This document shows, one piece after another, positions 33,130-42,376 of a stretch of DNA of 64,000 nucleotides; position 1 is the first letter of the stretch, and each line of letters begins with the position of its first letter. The translations under genes and the position numbers were made by a program. The notes beneath the pieces were generated by a model. It was not told the DNA's origin, made no database searches, and worked only from the letters and a program-made list of their open reading frames with translations. Origin of the DNA: Symsagittifera roscoffensis (taxonomy: Eukaryota > Xenacoelomorpha > Acoela > Convolutidae); NCBI RefSeq assembly GCF_963678635.1, contig NC_087066.1, positions 38,323,755-38,387,754 of the forward strand, given 5' to 3'.

Positions 33130-33723
33130 TTCTAACTTCTTTTGTGGAAAACCCAGATGAAAAGCATTGGGAAGCCGGGAAAAAATTTACTAAGATATCT
33201 GTTAGGAACAAAAAGTTTATCTTTAGTATATAGGAGGGATAAGACGTTGAACCTTGTTAGCTACTCGAATGCGGACTGGACTGGAAATATAGACAATAGG
33301 AGAAGTACCTCAGGATATTGTTTTAAGCTCAGTGACAATTCAGATGTAATGAGGTGGTCTAGCAGACTCCTGGGTTGTGTATCAACTTCAACAGCCGAAG
33401 TAGAACACAATGCGGTGGTCGAAACAGTAAAGGAAGGAATTCGCTTACAGTGAACACTTAGCAACTTAGACATTTTTATTTAAGAGGACTTTGGAAGTTT
33501 TCGTTGATAACCAGGCTTGTATTGCCCTTAGTAAACATTCAAGGATCCACGGAAGGACGAAGCCTTTTGCCATAAAACAACACTTCCTTCGAGAGGTAGT
33601 TGAACAGAAGAAGGTGACATTGACCTTTTTACCAACAGCAAACGTGCCTGCAGACGCTTTGACGAAGAGCTTAGGAAACTGCAAAAAAGCATTTTTCCGA
33701 GACCTTCTAATAGAAACCAAATA
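33130..33723 (+). pseudogene. Ty1/copia pol 3' fragment (RNase H end), broken
   Basis: The first part (to 33450) reads the copia RNase H region: SYSNADWTGNIDNRRSTSGY and VSTSTAEVEHNAVVETVKEG. A stop and a frame change follow, and 33491-33723 reads the extreme C-terminus (VDNQACIALSKHSRIHGRTK and LTKSLGNCKKAFFRDLL). These are hallmark copia segments. The upstream pol is missing, so this is a degenerate 3' piece. It ends next to a purine tract AAAGGCGGGG (33729-33738), as copia elements do before the LTR. Confidence 0.85.
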
Positions 33724-33738
33724 GTTTGAAAGGCGGGG

Positions 33739-33972
33739 TATTGGTGATTTTTCGTAATGAGCTGGGATTGATTTTTTTTATTTGGTTCAAACTGAATGAT
33801 CACTTACCGATTTTTGTTAAATTTAGCTGATGAAACATGACTTTTAGTAATTGGTTCGAGCAACTTTGTGCGGGTGTGGGGATATATTTGATCTGAGTTA
33901 CTACTGGAACTATCACTCAAATCTCATTAATTCACTCCTCATTTTTCAACCGTTTGTCGCTGCAATAACCTT
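33739..33972 (+). repeat. possible single copia LTR between pol and gag pieces
   Basis: Lies between the polypurine tract after the pol piece and a TGGGTAGCAG motif (33974-33983) that resembles a copia primer-binding site just before a gag-like ORF. The second LTR copy needed to prove it is not in the window. The boundaries are inferred. Confidence 0.3.
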
Positions 33973-34007
33973 GATGGGTAGCAGTTTTATGCCATATTGA
34001 AGACTGA

Positions 34008-34338
34008 ATGCAAGCAATAATCAAAAATAAGCTGCTGTGGATAAAGAAAAAAAATTTTGAGGAAAACCAGTGGCATATTTGGTACGAGTTTGAGCAGGCT
34101 CTAGATAAAAATTGGTTTTATTTAAAAACCTACAAAGGCAATGGTAGCAAAGCTTGGGATGTTTTACGGAAGAAAATTAGGAGTTTTGAAATACCCAGAC
34201 TGCAAAAACTAATCTCCGAACTTACAACCTTGAAAAGGAATAGTAAGGAAACAGTGATAGATTACTTGAAATAGACGACTGATCCGATAAAGAACTGCGA
34301 GAATAGAAGCGGGCCAAGCTACTTGGAGATAGACGAGT
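34008..34338 (+). pseudogene. Ty1/copia gag-like fragment, runs into gap
   Basis: An 88-codon ORF (to 34274) with WHIWYEFEQALDK, TYKGNGSKAWDVLRKK and LISELTTLKRNSKETVIDYL resembles the N-terminal gag domain of copia elements. It has an in-frame TAG and then runs into the assembly gap at 34339. Confidence 0.6.
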
Positions 34339-34538
34339 NNNNNNNNNNNNNNNNNNNNNNNNNNNNNNNNNNNNNNNNNNNNNNNNNNNNNNNNNNNNNN
34401 NNNNNNNNNNNNNNNNNNNNNNNNNNNNNNNNNNNNNNNNNNNNNNNNNNNNNNNNNNNNNNNNNNNNNNNNNNNNNNNNNNNNNNNNNNNNNNNNNNNN
34501 NNNNNNNNNNNNNNNNNNNNNNNNNNNNNNNNNNNNNN
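34339..34538. other. assembly gap (200 N)
   Basis: Exactly 200 unknown bases, likely a scaffold gap of arbitrary size inside copia-related sequence. Confidence 0.99.
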
Positions 34539-34859
34539 TCTCGACAAGGGAATTTTTGTTTTAATTTTTCAATATTATTCGAACCACGACTCTAAGAGCT
34601 TTAATATGATATATCACTCAACCCAGTCCTATAATTGTTTTTGGTACCTGATTGTGCTTGGAAAACAAACAAAAATTTAAAACACCCAAAGACAAATCTC
34701 CTCCTCAGTTTCAAAGAAAAATTCAGCATTTAAATCATATAGAAAAGTTTGAAAAATAATCCTAAAATTTGCATCCAAGTTCAGAATGCGAGTTGATAGA
34801 AAAAACTATTACCACGCCAAGCTCAAATTTATAACTATGGACATTTTCGTGCTTTCACG

Positions 34860-35165
34860 CATGTGGATTCCACGGACACATCTTTTGCATCTTTTGCGTG
34901 TTTTAGACACTTTTGTCAGTTCATTTCACAATCAATCCAATGATCCTCACACAAAATGCCGACAACTGATTTGTTGTCAGTGGATTCCGCAGACAACAAA
35001 CGTGTTCTGGCCGTTGAAGCGGATTCCCTTAAATGTCGCTAGTCTCCACCATTTGTCAGAGGTTTCTGCAGTCAATTTGTTATTTTTAAGACTGGATTTC
35101 ATTGTTTGTCAGTGGACTCCACAGCCAATTTTGCTTTTTGTCACTGGGTTCCACAAGAAAAATTT
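34860..35165 (+). repeat. degenerate repeats of GTCAGTGGATTCCGCAGACA
   Basis: Related units at about 34863, 34975, 35057, 35107 and 35140 (TTGTCAGTGGATTCCGCAGA and variants). Spacing is irregular. A relative in reverse orientation is near 19180. Confidence 0.4.
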
Positions 35166-35371
35166 TAACTGTTACAACATGGATCTGCGCGGATGTTTTT
35201 TCATTAGCTGATTTTTATAGATTAGTGAAGGTTTCTTCCAGTGAACGTTTAATTTCTGTGTACGTGACAAAAATATGTGTCAGCAAATAAACTTCTCAAT
35301 TTTTCCGCAAGCCCTTTTTCCATTTCAATTACCTTTTAAATGCCCACTTTTTCCTACTTTTACCTCTCCCC

Positions 35372-35413
35372 CTCAGCATTTAAGACAATCGTCTTAAATG
35401 CTGAGAGGGGGAT
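35372..35413. repeat. inverted repeat, 15-bp perfect stem
   Basis: CTCAGCATTTAAGAC, loop AATC, GTCTTAAATGCTGAG, flanked by C-rich and G-rich runs that extend the pairing. Confidence 0.8.
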
Positions 35414-36872
35414 TGTAACATGAAAGGACTTATTTCAATTAAATAAATAGACGAGCAGCAAAAATTGTCCGGTCAAGTACCCAAGCTTGGGATCGTAATG
35501 ACACCCGAAGTATTTTTTGTAAGGCTTTTTTTGTTACTTCATTCGAAGAACCATAATATGTTTTATCAGGAACCATTTTTTTCGGGATTCAAAAACTTTG
35601 AGATTTTCATTTTGGAATTTTTGTCAGTCTGGTAGCTTCATCTATATGATGGCAGTCTGTCAGTCAGTCACTAACACAAAAAAATTTGGAAAAGACAAAT
35701 TTTGAAATCCAAAATTCCATTTTCAGTTGAGTTTGGGCGGAAAAACGGCGGGAAAAACTGAATATGTCTCAAGCTATTGAACTTTGATTTTGAGTATGAA
35801 TCTGACTCAGAAGCCACTGGGAAGGTAAAAAAAACAAGGAAATCAATATTTTTAGACCGTGGTTCCATTATCATATAAACTCTGGAGGACCTAAGTTAAC
35901 CTTTTCATCGGTAACAATACTGTTTGTGGCGACGCCATTTTATCAATTCAAGCTCGAAACATGTTAGACACGAAATTGGAGGTGTCATATAATCCGATTC
36001 TTAATTGTTATGCCCTGAATTGACAGTTTAGTCCGTACTTCTACGTTATTTTCCAAATATGTGGAGGGTTATGTTTATAAATTGCTCCATAAAGTGTAAC
36101 AAAACCGTTTTTAAACAAAAATTACGTTTTTTGATACAACTAATTTGGTGTTCCTGAACCAGAAGTAGATTGATTCCGAACGCACGTGATTAGTGTGCCT
36201 GGCTTTGAGCCTTAGGCTATCAAATTTAATTTCACCTTCGCCATGAAAGGAAGTTTCGGCGATTGCTACATAAAAAAATGATCCGTGATTTTCAACGTTC
36301 TTTGTTCTTTTGGTGACCAATACTTGAAATTATTTCATTTTCAAACCCAAATTTTAAGCACTCTCATAGCTGCATTGTTAGCATTGGATTCAATTTTTTT
36401 TAGAAATTTGATTTCATTTGAAACATTGCCTAAGAAGCCTAATATTTGAGCTAAAAATTGAAAAAACAGCGCAAGAAAAAAAATAAATATTAAGCATTGA
36501 ACTGAAAAATTTTGAAATTTTCTGTCAGAAATGGTGCATACGAAACATAAATGGACTCTGCAAAACCGTTGAGTTAAACATAAGAGGTCTTAGCTCTGGT
36601 CTCACGTTCATTCTGTCTTGTTTATCATCCTGGTGAAACCTTTTTCATCACGGGAGCAAAAGCTACAGAAGTAAACTTAGTGTTCATTGGACATTCCACC
36701 TGAAAATTGTTTAAATGCTTTATTTCAATTTAAAATGTCAATATTCTCATGAAAAACATAGACAAATTACAGATACATATTCATGAGCAGACTCTGCTTC
36801 CAAAAAATTTAGGCTGTCGTATCAACAAAATATTTAAGACTTAAAACTCCTAGTGATACATATTGAATATAG

Positions 36873-37282
36873 TGGAACCTGATCTAAACTATATTTTATG
36901 ATTGGATAAATTAAATGTTTTACCAATGTAAAGTATTTAATATTAACCAATCATGATCCATCTAACTAACAACCCACTTATTCGTAAGTGCTGAAGTTAC
37001 TTGTAATTTCAGCACCAGAGAGATTTGAATTTAACTTAGAAATTAGTTGGACTCTCCCGAGCACTTCAGCAGCCGCAATAAACCAGTATACCCTAGATCT
37101 ATTGAGCCTAGCAGAGACTAGTTAAACAACCTGAGACTAGATAGTATAAGAGTAAGATTAGGATCGGTATTAGACTAAGAAGTTGCACGAATCTATCCGG
37201 CCGAAAATAAGATAGCGTGACGAGCAGACGGTGTACCCTATCCGAAATTACTCTATGAGTTATACAAACCAGTTCTAACTCA
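36873..37282 (+). repeat. 5' LTR of giant retroelement
   Basis: 410 bp, TGGAACCTG...TTCTAACTCA, identical to 54991-55400. It contains AATAAA (37077-37082) as a likely R-region poly(A) signal. Confidence 0.95.
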
Positions 37283-37284
37283 TC

Positions 37285-37302
37285 TGGTGCGACCATAAGT
37301 CT
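37285..37302 (+). other. primer-binding site of giant retroelement
   Basis: TGGTGCGACCATAAGTCT begins two bases after the 5' LTR. The TGG start matches a tRNA CCA end. The rest suggests an acceptor stem beginning GCGACCA, which I cannot assign to a tRNA. Confidence 0.6.
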
Positions 37303-37370
37303 CGAACAAGACCTTACTAGATTAGAATTAACCAAAAATAGATTAGAAATTAGACAAAAACATTTACAAA

Positions 37371-37604
37371 ATGTTATACGACAATAATTTAATTGAAATG
37401 TCTCTCCGACTCAATAGATCAGAGCCAATATTCCGAACCATAATAGAACTACCCGGAATTGGAAGAAGACCTCGAACCAAAGACGACATACGACAAAGTA
37501 GAAACTTGCCGTATAGTTATATGATAGTTCGGCAAAAGCCAGAACAAACTTTTATATTTCGAATACTACTTGCAATGAATTTAGATTTCCATTTGCAAAC
37601 ATAA
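37371..37604 (+). CDS. small leader ORF (77 aa), unknown
   Basis: First ATG ORF after the primer-binding site. The product is basic, with RSEPIFRTIIELPGIGRR and TKDDIRQSRNLPYSYMIV, and no recognised domain. It could be a real small protein, an upstream ORF that tunes initiation, or the first exon of a spliced product. Its only support is position and openness. Confidence 0.3.
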   Translation: MLYDNNLIEMSLRLNRSEPIFRTIIELPGIGRRPRTKDDIRQSRNLPYSYMIVRQKPEQTFIFRILLAMNLDFHLQT

Positions 37605-38534
37605 AACCTTGAAGTTACTCTTCAAAATCATTTAAGGCGCTAAACAAAATTAATATTATACAATAACGATTGATAAAAAGATCTAAGATCGTTTCCCTAA
37701 AACTCTGCAGTATTATACAAAACATGTTTGAAAAATATTTATTGGAAAATAAAAATAAAAATTAGTAGCATGACAATAAATGGTTAGTAATCATAAATCA
37801 TCCTGTTGTTCCAGCTTCATCATCTAAAACATAACAGCAATCATCAACTCACTAACATCATAAAACACTAAATCTTTCCTTTACACACATTTAAAAATTT
37901 ATCAAAACTTAAATTCACTTAATTTTAAAACCAGATCATCAAGGCTTATCCTTGGATCTTAAATCATTTTCTACTTAATTAAATTTTAAATTTGATCATC
38001 AAGGCTTATCCTTGGATCAAACAGAACAACTTTGTTCTCCCCCACCCACTTAATTAGTGTCTAACGACCTCAAACGTCGATTCACTACCCAACCTTTTCT
38101 AAAGACCCAAGACTAATAGAAATTTTTAAACAAAACTAATCATTCAAATTAGGATAAACAGTGAAGAACTTCGGTTATTCATCCTTCACTTGACCCCCCC
38201 TCTTACCAGACCCAGGATAAATCTTAGACTTAGTAAGTTTAAAATAGTATCTAACGAACTACTCGCGTTCTAATTATACCTGAACCTTGTGGATCGATTT
38301 ACTATTCTCCAACCCTTGAACACAATCACTACCCCTAAGTAAGATTAAGTAAGTTAACACCTTAGCTTATACTAGTCACGAGAAAGTAAAAATCATTCTT
38401 CGGAATCGATATACTTTTCTCTCCAACCCTGAACAAACAGACCCAGGTTAAGCTAACCAAAAAATCGTAAGAACTAACAGTTTAAGAAAATAGAAACCAT
38501 TTAACAACCTTTTGCATCCGTCATCCTAAACCTT
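37605..38534 (+). other. non-coding leader of giant retroelement
   Basis: About 0.9 kb without a long ORF. Contains the twin hairpins, a potential AGTGAAG...CTTCACT stem near 38160-38190 and two CAGACCCAGG copies (about 38206 and 38439). Confidence 0.5.
37934..38018 (+). repeat. twin identical hairpins in the leader
   Basis: GATCATCAAGGCTTATCCTT plus GGATC occurs at 37934-37958 and 37994-38018, exactly 60 bp apart, inside a 60-bp imperfect tandem repeat. Each can fold (CAAGG with CCTTG around CTTAT, GATC with GATC). The position between primer site and genes is where packaging or translation-control elements lie in retroelements. The role is inferred. Confidence 0.55.
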
Positions 38535-39002
38535 ATGTCATTTAAAAACCTAGGAAATAAACAAACAATCGTTTTACACAATTGTGAAATAGATAACAAA
38601 AAATACGACCTTGTAATCACACCTCATACACAAACAGTTGGATACATTCGAACAAAACGACAAACACTAAAAAGAAAAATAATAACGAAACAAAGACAAA
38701 TAACACGAAAAAGATTTTCAAAAAATCGAAACGCATTTTCAGAATCAGAAACCAACAGTTTAGACGAACTTTACAAACTAAAAGAATCAATAGATAAAAA
38801 TTACCCACTTCACGATCAATTATATTTTTCTGACTCAGAAACAACTTCAAATTCATCACAAAGAGGAAAAAGAAGAATAAAAAAGCAGTACAAACACAAA
38901 CCAGTACATCTATACAATTGGAATCAACCAATTCGACACATTAATAATTACATATTAACAGTCATCGAACGAAAAAATGAGCTCAACGCACACTCCAGGT
39001 GA
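38535..39002 (+). CDS. basic ORF upstream of gag (155 aa), unknown
   Basis: Not recognised. It starts MSFKNLGNKQTIVLHNCEID. Residues about 38-65 are very basic (IRTKRQTLKRKIITKQRQIT), and a second basic patch RGKRRIKKQYKHK lies near residue 115. The middle is acidic and serine-rich. This composition fits a nucleic-acid-binding or nuclear accessory protein, but no family can be named. Its end overlaps the next ORF (ATG at 38977) by 26 bases. A position between leader and gag is unusual for an LTR element, where gag is normally first. The A-rich, G-poor composition is the same as in gag and pol, so it has evolved with the element. Confidence 0.6.
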   Translation: MSFKNLGNKQTIVLHNCEIDNKKYDLVITPHTQTVGYIRTKRQTLKRKIITKQRQITRKRFSKNRNAFSESETNSLDELYKLKESIDKNYPLHDQLYFSDSETTSNSSQRGKRRIKKQYKHKPVHLYNWNQPIRHINNYILTVIERKNELNAHSR

Positions 39003-39939
39003 CGAAACTCCAGATGATGATGAAATCTTTCCTTTTATAGTAGACGCAGATACTAATAGAGGACAACACATATTTTGTCAAAATTTACTCGTAAATTTAT
39101 TTGAACCCGGAATCAGTCCATGTAAAACAGAGTTCCCCGATGTAAAAATCAAAAGACAAATCATAGATCACTACTTAAAAGATATATGCAACATAACACA
39201 ACAGTATGGAATCTACTCTATAGAATTCACCTCACCAAACCATAATAATAGAACATATACTATACAAACAGACGATCTTGATTTAGAACTTTCAAAAGTT
39301 TTTTCAGAATATATAAAAAGCATCCAATATCATAACTCACAAAGAGCAAACTCCATATTCACCAATGAAGTTTTCGCAATAATATATAGTTATATTTCGA
39401 TATTAGAAAACGAAATCCCAATAACAAATGTCTCACCGACAGAAACATCTAAACATTTGAAAGTACGACATGAAATCACACTACTCTCTAGTTATTTAAA
39501 CATCATTAAAGAAAATTTCACGAAAGACGACGTTTCACAACATACCAAACACGATTTACAAAAAATTTTAGCATGGTTCATAATAGATTATTTCACACAC
39601 AATATTGATTTAATTGCACAAGCAAGAAAAAATTTTAGACCCCAAAATTCGAACGATGATACCGCTATCACAGAACAATCAGATTATGTTTGGGACCCCG
39701 AATGGTCTCATCCCGCATTTATAAGCTTTCCACAATCAATCTCAAGTCAAGCAATAGGTACAATATCTTACATAAGAGATTATGTAAGAGTAATACCATT
39801 AACAATTGATGCAACACCATTAAACTATAATACATTTTTACCCGATACACAAAATAATAGTTTAAACTCTACAGTTATACACAATGAAAACCTCAATGGA
39901 ACTAGGAATCCAGTATACAAAATCTCGAAATTGGGATAA
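38977..39939 (+). CDS. ORF upstream of gag (320 aa), unknown
   Basis: Not recognised. The N-terminus is acidic (GDETPDDDEIFPFIVDADT). It is followed by a mostly helical-looking body: IIDHYLKDICNITQQYGIYS, VFAIIYSYISILENEIPI and KILAWFIIDYFTHNIDLI. A Trp/Pro segment VWDPEWSHPAFISFPQSI lies near residue 235. No signal peptide or clear membrane segment. It overlaps the ORF before it by 26 bases and the gag ORF after it by 56 bases, all in different frames, as in compact viral genomes. It could be a second structural (gag-like) protein or an accessory factor. No motif decides between them. Confidence 0.65.
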   Translation: MSSTHTPGDETPDDDEIFPFIVDADTNRGQHIFCQNLLVNLFEPGISPCKTEFPDVKIKRQIIDHYLKDICNITQQYGIYSIEFTSPNHNNRTYTIQTDDLDLELSKVFSEYIKSIQYHNSQRANSIFTNEVFAIIYSYISILENEIPITNVSPTETSKHLKVRHEITLLSSYLNIIKENFTKDDVSQHTKHDLQKILAWFIIDYFTHNIDLIAQARKNFRPQNSNDDTAITEQSDYVWDPEWSHPAFISFPQSISSQAIGTISYIRDYVRVIPLTIDATPLNYNTFLPDTQNNSLNSTVIHNENLNGTRNPVYKISKLG

Positions 39940-42376
39940 CCCAATGACCCAACCTAATTCAATAAATTTCCAAACAAATCCTCCACAGGATCGCAGTGAA
40001 AATTACCCATTTTTTCAACAAAATAAAAATAAAAAACAAACATCTTATCAAATGGATTATTTATCCTCAGATGATGATTTCTTACAACCAGATATATTTG
40101 CACCAAATACTCAAGAATATCGTAGACAAGGAATACAGAGAACACGTACAAATCATAGAAATTTTTCTCCACAACCAATAGATGCACAACATCAACAACC
40201 AATTCAACAACAAAATCTAATTAATACACAATCTTTTCAACCAATTCAACAACAAAATCCAATGACTGCACACTCGTATCAAGCATCACAAATGCAAAAT
40301 GAAATACCACTCCCATATTATCTCCAACAACATGAAATAACAAGAAACCAACTTTCAAATTTTTCTCAAATGCCAAATGCAGCAGAATCATTACAAATGA
40401 CAATGAATCCATACCTTATGGGTGGATCATCAATAACATCAAACAAACCTTTAATGGTTTTCACAGGAACAGACCCTGAATACTCTGTAGAAGATTATTT
40501 AAATGCAGTAACAGCAAACCTGATTTTAAATATTGGACCTGAACCAATTAATACGCCACTACATCAAAACTGGATACATCGACGCACAGCGTTAATACAA
40601 ACAACTCTAGATGGCGCAGCCCAAAAATGGTTTTCAGTACTACCTTTAGAAATAAAATCAAACTGGAAAAGGTTTACACAGGAATTTTCAAAAATGTTTG
40701 ACTCCGAAAGAAACAAACAACAACAAAGAGTTTTATGTAATGAAATTCGCAGATTACCAAACGAAACCATCAAGCAAATAGCAGTACGAATCGAAACACT
40801 AGTTCGAAAAGCATACTCACTAAATACACATGACTATAAAAACACAAAGATGACAGAAATCTTAATGATGACCTTAACACCACAATTAAGGAAAATAGCA
40901 ATAAAAAAGAGAGCATCCCATCCTTCTTCAATTCGAGAACCCGATTTAGATTTTCGAAAACTAGTAGACAAATTAGAACAAGCAGAAATCACGATGAAAC
41001 TAGAAGAAACGGAAAATCTGAAATTACAATACGTTAACAAAATTGAAACGACTCCCACTAATATTAATAATATACAGGAATCAGAAACAGACCTCGTTGA
41101 AAAAATCACTGAAATACTCAATATTTACGAAAAGAACCCGAACTTTAAAGGCAAACCATCTTTCAAAAAATGGTGTAATTATTGCCGCCGATACGGACAT
41201 AGTATTTCCGAATGTAGACAAAAACAGCAAGATAGTCAAAATAAACCTCAAAAATACAAAGAACCAAATAAATCATTCTATCAATATATGAAAAAAGATC
41301 AAAATCTACCAAACAAAAATGTATACAGCAACAACAGTTCAGGAAAACCACTTCCGAACAATACAAGTTATACAAGAAATCAATCCCCATATAACTCAAG
41401 TTATAGAGGAAGATCACCAGAACGAAGAAATACACAAAACTCATCACAAAATCACTACAATAGACCAAATAGTAGAAATAACTACTCCAGATCAAATTCA
41501 AATACACAACGATTTGTTTCTAGATCTAATTCCCAATCAAGAAATAACTACTATCCAAACAACCAATCACGAAATTCATCATACAATAGGAATAGAAACT
41601 ACTCCTATAATAGAAATAGAAGTTATTCAAACAACCGAAACCAGAATTACCCGAACAATCGATTAAGGAATAACTCATATAATAGATCGAACTATAACAG
41701 ACCAAACAATAATTACCAAAACAGATCGCGAAATAATTCACAAAATCGACACCCAAGTTATAATAATCGTTATAGAAATTATTCCCAATCACCACACCGG
41801 AATAATAATCACTATAATAACTCTAATAATCGTCATAGAAGCAGTACACCTAAACATCAAAGACAAATCAATCAAGTACAAGCTAACCCAGAAACAACAT
41901 CAGACCCCCCAGGTATTGATGACACAGTAACTGATACGTTACAACTCAATCAAATAAACTGTACATCATCAGATTCAGAAAGTGATACTGAAAACACTCT
42001 TGCTATCAATATGATAAAAGTCGAAAATGACTATGAATCTGTCATATATGAACAACCCTTTCCATCACATATATATGAAAATCAATCAGAATTTCTTCAA
42101 AATTATTACACTACACCCATAAATTCCACACCAACAACGCAAGAAACAAATGCAAAAAATACTACAGAACAACCCAATCAAAATGTCAAAACAAAATGCT
42201 TGAATACAAACCACATCTACCAAAATATACAAAAAGAACAACCCAAAGAAAAAATCTGGACAATACCATTTCTCTTAGAAAACCCAAGAAATAAAGAATT
42301 TCAACCACCAGACCTTGAAATAGATTTTTTAATTGATTCAGGAGCAGAATCAAACATAATAAACATCCCCACATGA
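39884..42376 (+). CDS. gag: Gag with start of protease (830 codons, ends at TGA)
   Basis: Structural protein of the particle. The N-terminus is Gln/Pro/Asn-rich with repeated PIQQQN. Residues about 188-363 look like a retrotransposon capsid domain (KPLMVFTGTDPEYSVEDYLN, GAAQKWFSVLP, FTQEFSKMF). One CCHC zinc knuckle CNYCRRYGHSISEC lies near 430-443. A long Asn/Arg/Ser/Tyr repeat region (about 480-660) follows, likely RNA-binding. After an acidic linker the frame enters an aspartic protease, FLIDSGAESNII (near 817-828), and stops at TGA 42374-42376. The sequence after the TGA continues in the same frame as the rest of protease and pol, so Gag and Pol share one frame split by one stop codon. 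Confidence 0.9.
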   Translation: MKTSMELGIQYTKSRNWDNPMTQPNSINFQTNPPQDRSENYPFFQQNKNKKQTSYQMDYLSSDDDFLQPDIFAPNTQEYRRQGIQRTRTNHRNFSPQPIDAQHQQPIQQQNLINTQSFQPIQQQNPMTAHSYQASQMQNEIPLPYYLQQHEITRNQLSNFSQMPNAAESLQMTMNPYLMGGSSITSNKPLMVFTGTDPEYSVEDYLNAVTANLILNIGPEPINTPLHQNWIHRRTALIQTTLDGAAQKWFSVLPLEIKSNWKRFTQEFSKMFDSERNKQQQRVLCNEIRRLPNETIKQIAVRIETLVRKAYSLNTHDYKNTKMTEILMMTLTPQLRKIAIKKRASHPSSIREPDLDFRKLVDKLEQAEITMKLEETENLKLQYVNKIETTPTNINNIQESETDLVEKITEILNIYEKNPNFKGKPSFKKWCNYCRRYGHSISECRQKQQDSQNKPQKYKEPNKSFYQYMKKDQNLPNKNVYSNNSSGKPLPNNTSYTRNQSPYNSSYRGRSPERRNTQNSSQNHYNRPNSRNNYSRSNSNTQRFVSRSNSQSRNNYYPNNQSRNSSYNRNRNYSYNRNRSYSNNRNQNYPNNRLRNNSYNRSNYNRPNNNYQNRSRNNSQNRHPSYNNRYRNYSQSPHRNNNHYNNSNNRHRSSTPKHQRQINQVQANPETTSDPPGIDDTVTDTLQLNQINCTSSDSESDTENTLAINMIKVENDYESVIYEQPFPSHIYENQSEFLQNYYTTPINSTPTTQETNAKNTTEQPNQNVKTKCLNTNHIYQNIQKEQPKEKIWTIPFLLENPRNKEFQPPDLEIDFLIDSGAESNIINIPT

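Larger units (their letters stand above)
34539..36868. other. intergenic or intronic repeats, no gene seen
   Basis: No convincing ORF. Contains a TGGTACCTGATT dispersed repeat (about 34645), degenerate GTCAGTGGATTCCRCAGACAA units (34860-35165) and a hairpin at 35372-35413. Confidence 0.4.

Noticed and set aside
34786..35211. 141-codon ORF downstream of the gap
   Set aside because: Built on degenerate GTCAGTGGATTCC repeats. No recognisable domain or splice context.
41163..41795. Antisense ORFs opposite gag, Tyr/Cys/Phe-rich
   Set aside because: Mirror of the Asn/Arg/Ser/Tyr repeat codons on the + strand. No independent support.
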